A stretch of 22,222 bases of DNA. Source: Flavonifractor sp963557075. GTDB lineage: Bacteria; Bacillota; Clostridia; Oscillospirales; Oscillospiraceae. The notes under the pieces were generated by a model. It had not been told where the DNA came from. It worked only from the letters and a program-made list of their open reading frames with translations, and did not search any database. Made by a program: the position numbers and the translations under genes. The stretch is taken from assembly GCA_963557075.1 (NCBI GenBank), contig CAUWDA010000036.1, positions 1 to 22,222 on the forward strand, written 5' to 3'. This document shows, in pieces, positions 16,391 through 22,222 of the stretch; position 1 is the first letter of the stretch, and every line of letters begins with the position of its first letter.

Positions 16391-19300
16391 AGCACACCAG
16401 ACGTATCCCGGCCCTGCTGCTGGCCGCCGCCCTCCTCGTATCCCTGCTCCCCCCCGCGGGAGCGGCGGGGACCGTGACCATCGGCTCCCATTCTGAATTT
16501 CTGACCTTCGCCCGCAACTGCACCAAGGATACCTGGTCGGTGGGCGTGACCGTGGAGCTGACCGCCGACCTGGACCTGGGCGGCGCCGGCTTTACCCCCA
16601 TCCCCATCTTTCAGGGGACTTTCCACGGCAACGGCCACACCATCTCCGGCCTTTCCTTCTCCGACAAGGGCTCCCGGGTAGGTCTCTTCCGCACCCTGAC
16701 GGAGAGCGCCGTGGTGGAGAGCCTGACCGTGGAAGGCACCCTCGCCCCCGAAGGCACCGCCGCCCAGGTGGGTCTGCTGGCCGGGGAGAACCACGGCGTC
16801 GTGCGGGGCTGCACCACCGTCGGCTCGGTCTCCGGTCTGGAGGACGTGGGCGGCGTGGTGGGCCTCAACGGCGAGACCGGCACGGTGGAGCACTGCGTCA
16901 ATCAGGCTGCGGTGTCCGCCCCCCTCAACACCGGCGGTATCGCCGGACAGAATCTGGGGACCCTCTCCGCCTGTACCAACTCCGGCAGCATCAACACGGA
17001 GGCCGGTGAGGAGGCCCCCTCCAGCTCCGGCGGCATCGCAGGGCTGTCCCGGGGGACCATCACCAGCTGCGTCAACTCCGGCCCGGTGGGCTACCAGCAT
17101 GTGGGCTACAACACCGGCGGCATCGCAGGGCTCCAGTCCGGCGCGATCTCCGGCTGCAAAAACACCGGCGCCATCCTGGGCCGGAAGGACGTGGGCGGCA
17201 TCGTGGGTCAGTTCGAGCCCAGCGTGGAGGTGCGCTACGGCCCCTCCCCCGCCGAGAGTCTCAACAGCAACCTCTCCCTCCTCTTTGACCGGCTGGAGAC
17301 CCTCAGTGATCAGATCAGCGACATCGCCGGGCGCAGCGTGGAGGACGCCCAGGCCATTCAGGACGCCGTGGGCCAGATCCGGGACCGGGCGGAAGACGCA
17401 GGCAGCGAGGGTCTGGACGACTACCGGGCCATGACCGATCAGCTCCAGAGCGAGGTCAACGCCCTGCGGGACGGTCTGGAGGATCTCCGGACCCACACCG
17501 GCGTCTTTGCCGACGCCGCCTGGGATGAGCTGGACACCCTGCTGGAGCAGGCCGGCGTTCTGCGAAAGGACCTGGACCGCCTGCTGGACAGCGCCGACAG
17601 CTCCCTCTCCCAGGCCGGAGACGCCCTGCGGGACGTCATCGACGACGTCGACCGGCAGGCGCAGACCATCCGCACCCATCTGAGCGCCCTGTCCAGTGAG
17701 CTGGACAGCCTGGAGCGCTATCTGATCCAGGTGGCTGACTGCCTGCTCCGTCAGGACCTGGAGGGGGCTCTGGCCATCCCCTTCCCCTCGCTGGACCTGG
17801 CCGGGCACCTGTCCGCCGTCACCAATGCCCTCACCCGCATCCCCGGTCTCATCAGCGACGGGGCCGACCGGCTGTCCGCCATCGGCAGGCATGCCTCCCG
17901 GAAGCTGGAGGCCATTCTGGACCACGCCGACCGGGCCGCCGATAAGATGCACCGGGCCGCCGACCGGCTGGTGGAGGCCGGGCGCACCCTCACCCAGGAT
18001 ACCCGGCAGGACATGGATGTGGTCAGCGCCCAGATCGACGCGGTCCGCACCCTGCTCAAAAACTACTCCGACACCCTGGGCGATAAGGCGCAGTCGGCCG
18101 CCGACGACATCAGCGGCCACCTGGACACCATACAGGACCGGGTGGACCAGATGACCCAGGCCGCCGGCGCGGACAACAAGGCCCTGCACGCCACCGCCCA
18201 GGGGGTGATCGGCGCGCTGGACCAGGTGCGCCAGTCCATCTATGAGCTGAGCCAGGAGCCGGAGTTCAACACCGCCGACCTCTCCCAGGACAGCACCGAG
18301 GGCCCTGGCGTGGTCAGCAGCTGCACCGCCGCCGGTACCGTGGAGGGCGACTCCAACGTGGGCGGCATCGTGGGCACCGTGGGCGCCGAGATCGCCGATG
18401 ACCCGGAGGCCACCGTCAACACGGAGGACCTGGAGCTGCTTGCCGACGTATACGCCACCCTGAAGGCGGCGGTGCGGGGCTGCCGGTTTGACGGCTCGGT
18501 CCGGGTCAAAAACGACTGCGGCGGCGGCATCGCCGGCCGCTGCTCCGCCGGGGCCATCGTGGACTGTGCCGCCCGGGGCGATATCACCGTGGGCGGCGAC
18601 TACTGCGGCGGCGTCGCCGGTTCCACCGCCGGCTCCGTCCTCCGCTGCGCCGCTCTGGTGGACCTGGACGGCGAGAGCTGGCTGGGCGGCATTGCCGGTC
18701 TGGGCGGCGCCCTCACCGACTGCCGCTCCATGGTCCGCGCCCAGGGCGACGGCGAATACCGGGGCGCCATAGTCGGACAGGCGGAGGATGAGCTGACTGG
18801 CAACCGCTATCTGCTGGAGGACCTGGCCGGCCTGGACGGCGTGGACGTGACCGGTATGGCGGAGGGCCTGGAGTTTTCCGCTTTCGCCCAGCTGGACCAC
18901 ATTCCCGCCGATTTTCTCACCTTCTCCTACCGCTTTACGGTGGACGGTCAGACCGTGGCTGAGATCCCCTTCTCCTACGGAGCCGACCTGGACCAGAGCC
19001 TGGTGCCGGAGGCCCCGGCCCGGGACGGCACTTACGGTATCTGGCCCGATTACCCGGTGCATGGCCTCATCCGTTCCATGGTGCTGGAGGCCCAGTTCAC
19101 TCAGCCCACCGCCACCCTCTCCTCGGGCGGGACCTTCCCCACCCTGCTGGCGGAGGGGACCTTTGAGCCGGACGCCCTGCTCTCCCTGGAGGACAGCGCC
19201 GACCTCCCCGCTCTGTCTGGCTGGCAGACCCTGGACAGCTGGTCTTACGCCATCACCGGCGGCCAGAACGACACCGTGACCCTCCGCCTGCGGGCGGCGG

Positions 19301-19554
19301 ATACGGAGCAGCCCGCCGCTGCCATCCGTCAGCCCGACGGCAGCTGGCAGGTAGTCCAGGGCCAGCTGGACGGCAGCTATCTGGTGATCGAGGGCCCTGC
19401 CGAGGGGCAGATCGCCCTGCTGGATCAGCCCCCCTCCAGTCCCCTGCTCATCGTCCTGCCCATCTGCGGCGGCGGAGCGGTCCTGCTGGCGGCCGTTCTC
19501 CTGCTGCACCGGCGGAAAAAGCGCAGGCAAAATACCCCCGCCGCTGTCAACTGA
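16387..19554 (+). CDS. Membrane-anchored surface protein: GLUG-type beta-helix with inserted helical region
   Basis: A 1055-aa exported protein. A signal peptide spans about 1-26 (KHTRRIPALLLAAALLVSLL). Residues 76-90 read FQGTFHGNGHTISGL, the typical lead-in to GLUG repeats. About 130-280 holds at least five GLUG-like rungs (VGGVVGLNG, TGGIAGQN, SGGIAGLS, TGGIAGLQ, VGGIVGQF, alternating with CxNxG-like turns). A Gln/Asp/Leu-rich helical region then interrupts it (about 292-635), with a Pro-containing break near 458-480 (IPFPSLDL; RIPGLIS). The beta-helix resumes (about 642-812, VGGIVGTVG; CGGGIAGR; CGGVAGS; LGGIAGLG). A C-terminal beta domain follows, then a TM helix (about 1020-1041) and a basic tail (HRRKKRRQ). 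The bulk is therefore outside the cell. It is co-translated with the MMPL transporter, so it is a candidate accessory to the pump. It has no sortase motif. The function is not known. Confidence 0.85.
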   Translation: MKHTRRIPALLLAAALLVSLLPPAGAAGTVTIGSHSEFLTFARNCTKDTWSVGVTVELTADLDLGGAGFTPIPIFQGTFHGNGHTISGLSFSDKGSRVGLFRTLTESAVVESLTVEGTLAPEGTAAQVGLLAGENHGVVRGCTTVGSVSGLEDVGGVVGLNGETGTVEHCVNQAAVSAPLNTGGIAGQNLGTLSACTNSGSINTEAGEEAPSSSGGIAGLSRGTITSCVNSGPVGYQHVGYNTGGIAGLQSGAISGCKNTGAILGRKDVGGIVGQFEPSVEVRYGPSPAESLNSNLSLLFDRLETLSDQISDIAGRSVEDAQAIQDAVGQIRDRAEDAGSEGLDDYRAMTDQLQSEVNALRDGLEDLRTHTGVFADAAWDELDTLLEQAGVLRKDLDRLLDSADSSLSQAGDALRDVIDDVDRQAQTIRTHLSALSSELDSLERYLIQVADCLLRQDLEGALAIPFPSLDLAGHLSAVTNALTRIPGLISDGADRLSAIGRHASRKLEAILDHADRAADKMHRAADRLVEAGRTLTQDTRQDMDVVSAQIDAVRTLLKNYSDTLGDKAQSAADDISGHLDTIQDRVDQMTQAAGADNKALHATAQGVIGALDQVRQSIYELSQEPEFNTADLSQDSTEGPGVVSSCTAAGTVEGDSNVGGIVGTVGAEIADDPEATVNTEDLELLADVYATLKAAVRGCRFDGSVRVKNDCGGGIAGRCSAGAIVDCAARGDITVGGDYCGGVAGSTAGSVLRCAALVDLDGESWLGGIAGLGGALTDCRSMVRAQGDGEYRGAIVGQAEDELTGNRYLLEDLAGLDGVDVTGMAEGLEFSAFAQLDHIPADFLTFSYRFTVDGQTVAEIPFSYGADLDQSLVPEAPARDGTYGIWPDYPVHGLIRSMVLEAQFTQPTATLSSGGTFPTLLAEGTFEPDALLSLEDSADLPALSGWQTLDSWSYAITGGQNDTVTLRLRAADTEQPAAAIRQPDGSWQVVQGQLDGSYLVIEGPAEGQIALLDQPPSSPLLIVLPICGGGAVLLAAVLLLHRRKKRRQNTPAAVN

Positions 19555-19611
19555 ATCAAAAAAAGCCCTGTTGCAAAATGCGCAAACCGTACAAAAGACC
19601 TGTCATTCCGA

Positions 19612-19644
19612 GAAAAATGGCCGCCCACCGGGCGGCCATTTTTC
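19612..19644. terminator. Bidirectional terminator hairpin in repeat copy B
   Basis: GAAAAATGGCCGCCC (19612-19626) and GGGCGGCCATTTTTC (19630-19644) form a perfect 15-bp stem with an ACC loop and T-tract. It lies 57 nt after the surface-protein stop and is the same hairpin as at 2-34. Confidence 0.88.
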
Positions 19645-19676
19645 GTGGGGATCCGTCTCAATTTGCGGGAAAACGG

Positions 19677-19708
19677 ATTGCGAGCCAGTGTGCTCACTGG
19701 CTCGCAAT
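19677..19708. repeat. Second hairpin of repeat copy B
   Basis: ATTGCGAGCCAGTG (19677-19690) and CACTGGCTCGCAAT (19695-19708) are perfect 14-nt complements with a 4-nt loop. No T-tract follows on either strand, so it is a structural palindrome of the element, not an obvious terminator. Confidence 0.85.
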
Positions 19709-19750
19709 GACGGACTTGTGCAGAATGTCAATTTTGCAACAGGCCCTTTT

Positions 19751-20794
19751 TTATATGTTGTGATCCCTCTTCCGGCGGAGCCGCCGCAGCTCCAGCCCCA
19801 CCCCTACCCCGACAAGGGCCAGAGCGGTCAGCAGCATAATGGCAAAGACCAGCACATTGATCCAGGAAAAGCCCTCTACGTCGGCGTGGGTGACCAGCAC
19901 CTGCCAGGAGAAGTAGTGGGCCATGCCGGGCACCTTCTGCTCGGGCACCAGCCAGGCGGATAAACAGTTGGACAGGGGGACCACAAAGGCGGCCTCCAGG
20001 GCGGCCAGGCCTCCCTTCAGCCAGGGGCCCACCGGCAGCCAGTAGAGGATCACAAAGAGCAGCCAGACCAGGGCCATCACGAAGGTGGCAATGGGATAGC
20101 CCAGGCTGAACAGCCAGTCTCCCCCGGTGGTGAGAGAGATCACCGCCAGCAGCACAAAAAGCCACACCGTCAGCAGGGCCATAAAGATGGGCAGACAGCG
20201 TCCGCTGTAAAAGCGGTGTATCGCCCACAGTCCCCAGGGCAGGGACAGACAGGCGGCGGTGATGGCCAGCCCACTCCCCAGCCACGGGCCGCCGGTCACC
20301 CCCCAGCAGGCCAGCAGCAGCAACAGCAGGCAGACCGACAGGCCCCCCATGCAGATGGGCAGCTTGTTCTTCTTCAGGCGGAAGGGCAGGTTGGTCACAC
20401 AGAAGGCCATCCCCAGGGAGAAGAACACGATCCAAAACCAGCTCAGCCCCCGCTCAAAGACCAGGTTGCAGATGAAGCAGGGGACCAGCGCCGCGAGGTA
20501 GGCCGCCGCAAAGAAGATGCGGACTCCCCGCACCACCCTGTTCCACACCGCCGCCGCCCGGGCCTGGGCGGACGCCTCATCGTCGTCGCAGGCGGTAAAG
20601 AACTCGTGCTCCGAGATGTGGAGCAGGCGGCAGATGGAGGGCACCAGGGAGACGTCGGGGTAGGACAGCCCCCGCTCCCATTTGCTCACCGAGGACTCCG
20701 TCACATAGAGGGCCTGGGCCAGCTCCCGCTGGGTCAAGCCGGCCTCGCCCCGCTTGCGGCGGATGTAGGCGCCAAAGGTTTTCTTTTCATCCAA
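19751..20794 (-). CDS. XRE-type HTH protein with multi-spanning membrane domain (TTG start)
   Basis: A 347-aa protein. Residues 6-62 are an XRE/Cro-type HTH (FGAYIRRKRGEAGLTQRELA, YVTESSVSKWERGLSYPDV, LVPSICRLLHIS). After an acidic linker (CDDDEASAQARA) come about seven or eight hydrophobic segments (about 90-335) with no recognised transport motif, ending in a basic tail (ELRRLRRKRDHNI). Such HTH-membrane fusions are common in Clostridia and may sense an envelope signal; the target is unknown. I place the start at TTG 20794, with GGAGGT 7 nt upstream. The only upstream ATG in frame (20833) overlaps the promoter -10 and lacks an RBS. It is convergent with the surface-protein gene, separated only by repeat copy B, whose A/T-rich end forms its stop codon. 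Confidence 0.87.
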   Translation of the reverse strand: MDEKKTFGAYIRRKRGEAGLTQRELAQALYVTESSVSKWERGLSYPDVSLVPSICRLLHISEHEFFTACDDDEASAQARAAAVWNRVVRGVRIFFAAAYLAALVPCFICNLVFERGLSWFWIVFFSLGMAFCVTNLPFRLKKNKLPICMGGLSVCLLLLLLACWGVTGGPWLGSGLAITAACLSLPWGLWAIHRFYSGRCLPIFMALLTVWLFVLLAVISLTTGGDWLFSLGYPIATFVMALVWLLFVILYWLPVGPWLKGGLAALEAAFVVPLSNCLSAWLVPEQKVPGMAHYFSWQVLVTHADVEGFSWINVLVFAIMLLTALALVGVGVGLELRRLRRKRDHNI

Positions 20795-20833
20795 TGTAAG
20801 GACCTCCGATCCTGGGCGAACCGCCCGACACAC

Positions 20834-20862
20834 ACCCTACCCGCCCAGCGGAAAAAAGTCAA
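20834..20862 (-). promoter_or_regulatory. Promoter of the XRE-membrane protein gene
   Basis: On the minus strand TTGACT (20857-20862), a 17-nt spacer, and TAGGGT (20834-20839), a weak -10. Transcription would start near 20827, which excludes the ATG at 20833 and supports the TTG start at 20794. Confidence 0.65.
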
Positions 20863-20883
20863 GAAATGAGGGCGCATTTTCTC

Positions 20884-20918
20884 CTCGACCGTTGGTCGAG
20901 TTCTTCTCCCCCAACGGT
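20884..20918. other. Two mutually exclusive overlapping hairpins
   Basis: CTCGACC (20884-20890) pairs with GGTCGAG (20894-20900). Alternatively, ACCGTTGG (20888-20895) pairs with CCAACGGT (20911-20918). The two share bases and cannot form together. They lie in the gap 20863-20945 just upstream of the XRE-membrane gene promoter; a dyad operator is also possible. Confidence 0.35.
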
Positions 20919-20945
20919 TTGCGGGTTTCCCCCGAAATGACGAAA

Positions 20946-20972
20946 GCGGCCCGCGCAGACTGCGCGGGCCGC
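20946..20972 (-). terminator. Terminator of prfC
   Basis: GCGGCCCGCGCA (20946-20957) and TGCGCGGGCCGC (20961-20972) form a perfect 12-bp stem with a GAC loop, followed on the minus strand by TTTCGTCATTTC. It starts 6 nt after the prfC stop at 20979. Confidence 0.82.
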
Positions 20973-20978
20973 CTTTGC

Positions 20979-22222
20979 TCAGAATTCAGTGCCGCCGAAC
21001 TCATGGAAGGTGAGGTTTTTGTTGCGCTCCTCCGTCCAGTTGATCGCCCACTGGGACCCGAAGAGCAGCAGTTGGTTGCCCTTGTAGTCCTCCACCAGCT
21101 TGGTGTCGGTACCCAGGTTCAGGTCCTCCTCCTTCACCGGCTGGCCGTCCTCGGTGTCGATCCACCGCAGGTACTCATAGGGCAGGCCCTCCATGTAGAG
21201 GTCCACGTTGTACTCGTTCTTCAGCCGGTACTCCAGCACGTCGAATTGCAGGGTACCCACCACGCCCACAATGACCTCCTCCATACCGGAGTAGGGCGTC
21301 TTGAAGATCTGAATGGCGCCCTCCTGGGCGATCTGTTCCATGCCCTTCAAAAACTGCTTGCGCTTCATGGTGTCCAGCGAGCGCACCCGCTTGAAGTGCT
21401 CGGGGGCGAAGGTGGGGATGGGATCGAAGGTAAACTTCCTGGCGGCGGTACACAGAGTGTCGCCGATGGAGAAAATGCCCGGATCGAACACGCCGATGAT
21501 GTCGCCGGCGTAGGCCTCCTCGATGATCTCCCGCTCGGCGGCCATCAGCTGCTGGGGCCGGGACAGGCGGATCTTCTTGCCGCCCTGGACGTGGTAGACC
21601 TCCTTGTCCGCCTCGAACTTGCCGGAGACGATGCGCATGAAGGCGATACGGTCCCGGTGGGCCTTGTTCATGTTGGCCTGGATCTTAAAGACGAAGGCGG
21701 AGAAGCTGTCGTCCATAGAGTCGATGAGGGCATCCCCCGCCTTCCGGGGCAGGGGCGCGGTGGTCATCTGGAGGAAGTGCTCCAGGAAGGGCTCCACGCC
21801 GAAGTTGGTGAGGGCGGAGCCGAAGAACACCGGGGACAGCTTGCCGTGGCGCACCCGGTCCAGGTCGAATTCGGCGGCGGCGCCGTCCAGCAGTTCGATC
21901 TCATCGGTGAGCTGCTGGTGGAGCCGCTCTCCAATCAGGCCGTCCAGGTTGGCGTCCCCCAGCTCCACCTCGGTGGCGGTGGCGGCTTTGGCGCCGCCGT
22001 TGGAGGTGAAGTGTATGATTTTCTTGCTCCCCCGGTCATACACGCCCTTGAAGTCCTTGCCGCAGCCGATGGGCCAGTTGACGGGATAGGTCTCGATGCC
22101 CAGCTCCTTCTCCAGCTCCTCCAGCAGTTCAAAGGAGTCCCGGGCCTCCCGGTCCATCTTGTTGATAAAGGTGAAGATGGGGATGTCCCGCATGGCGCAC
22201 ACCTTGAACAGCTTCCGGGTCT
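20979..22222 (-). CDS. prfC: Peptide chain release factor 3 (RF3), 5' end outside the window
   Basis: Translational GTPase that removes RF1/RF2 from the ribosome after termination. The 414 codons present cover the end of the GTPase domain and domains II-III. The frame runs off the window edge with TRKLFKVCAMRDIPIFTFINK, which contains the G4 motif NKMD just after. It continues with the RF3 hallmark WPIGCGKDFKGVYDRGSKK and ends PYEYLRWIDTEDG...TFHEFGGTEF. The P-loop and G2/G3 motifs lie in the missing ~115 residues. WPIGCGK and the overall pattern distinguish it from EF-G and from tetracycline-resistance ribosomal protection proteins. An in-frame ATG at 22202 is internal, not the start. A hairpin terminator follows the stop. 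Confidence 0.95.
   Translation of the reverse strand, partial: TRKLFKVCAMRDIPIFTFINKMDREARDSFELLEELEKELGIETYPVNWPIGCGKDFKGVYDRGSKKIIHFTSNGGAKAATATEVELGDANLDGLIGERLHQQLTDEIELLDGAAAEFDLDRVRHGKLSPVFFGSALTNFGVEPFLEHFLQMTTAPLPRKAGDALIDSMDDSFSAFVFKIQANMNKAHRDRIAFMRIVSGKFEADKEVYHVQGGKKIRLSRPQQLMAAEREIIEEAYAGDIIGVFDPGIFSIGDTLCTAARKFTFDPIPTFAPEHFKRVRSLDTMKRKQFLKGMEQIAQEGAIQIFKTPYSGMEEVIVGVVGTLQFDVLEYRLKNEYNVDLYMEGLPYEYLRWIDTEDGQPVKEEDLNLGTDTKLVEDYKGNQLLLFGSQWAINWTEERNKNLTFHEFGGTEF

Larger units (their letters stand above)
19558..19752. repeat. Dispersed repeat, copy B: 195-bp element with terminal inverted repeats
   Basis: The ends AAAAAAAGCCCTGTTGCAAAAT (19558-19579, given here in outward-to-inward order) and its inverted partner at 19731-19752 match in 20 of 22 positions, the core being CCTGTTGCAAAAT. 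Inside are two hairpins, 19612-19644 and 19677-19708, each preceded on its own strand by a GTCATTsCGAG motif, so the element looks like two related half-units facing each other. Its first 79 bp after the A-run match copy A at the window start. It has no open frame of its own. It fills the gap between two convergent genes and overlaps the last 2 nt of the minus-strand stop codon. Size and ends suggest a MITE-like or REP-like non-autonomous element. Confidence 0.75.

Noticed and set aside
16381..19530. Minus-strand open frame of 1049 codons opposite the surface protein
   Set aside because: Antisense shadow. The plus strand has signal peptide, repeat rungs, TM anchor and an ATGA-coupled start; the minus strand has none of these.
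19558..19752. CRISPR array or integron attachment site
   Set aside because: Only two distant copies exist, with no regular spacers, no cas genes and no integrase; the structure is inverted, not directly repeated.
20979..22222. Tetracycline-resistance ribosomal protection protein
   Set aside because: WPIGCGKDFKGVY and the C-terminal pattern are specific to RF3.

Overview
The window is a GC-rich, densely coded bacterial chromosome segment. Gene content and style fit a Gram-positive anaerobe of the Clostridia, most likely Oscillospiraceae of the Flavonifractor/Lawsonibacter/Intestinimonas type. This placement is an inference from an S-layer-homology protein, a two-gene SUF-like Fe-S system, a YkpA-type ABC-F protein, strong AGGAGG-type ribosome binding sites, several GTG/TTG starts and very high GC at third codon positions. 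I see no tRNA, rRNA, CRISPR array, phage gene or transposase. No gene-free stretch exceeds about 205 bp.

Layout. (1) 1-110: one edge-cut copy of a dispersed repeat carrying a perfect terminator hairpin. (2) 111-2982, minus: an unknown polytopic membrane protein overlapping metG by 8 nt. (3) 3152-4747, minus: an ABC-F ATPase, divergent from (4) aspA (aspartase) at 4911-6305. (5) An rlmA-type rRNA methyltransferase (6445-7275), convergent with a probable ferritin-fold protein (7279-7863). (6) 8008-10076: sufC-sufB-thioesterase, a tight operon (1-nt gap, then 17-nt overlap) ending in a strong terminator. (7) 10130-10686, minus: a 59-aa ORF and a 106-aa membrane protein, with a perfect hairpin covering the second gene's ribosome binding site. 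(8) 10892-11419, minus: an XRE-type regulator with a cysteine cluster. (9) 11535-13169, minus: a secreted SLH-domain protein. (10) 13352-19554, plus: TetR regulator, MMPL/RND transporter and a 1055-aa membrane-anchored surface protein (beta-helix interrupted by a long helical region), arranged as one operon. (11) 19558-19752: a compact repeat element with terminal inverted repeats filling the next intergenic gap. (12) 19751-20794, minus: an XRE-HTH/multi-TM protein. (13) 20979-22222, minus: prfC (RF3), cut by the window edge.

How it fits together. Much of the window is housekeeping: Met-tRNA charging, RF3, rRNA methylation, aspartate deamination and Fe-S assembly. The most distinctive block is the TetR-MMPL-surface protein operon. 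The TetR gene has a strong promoter with an adjacent palindrome. The transporter stop overlaps the next start (ATGA). The partner protein has the architecture expected of an extracellular accessory: a beta-helix with an inserted pair of long helical stretches and a C-terminal membrane anchor. The second distinctive feature is a family of repeats sharing the core GGGCCTGTTGC. It has one copy near each end of the window, in opposite orientation, and a minimal hairpin version at 11479-11506; all three sit just downstream of genes as transcription terminators. Promoters here recurrently use an extended -10 (TGn-TATAnT).
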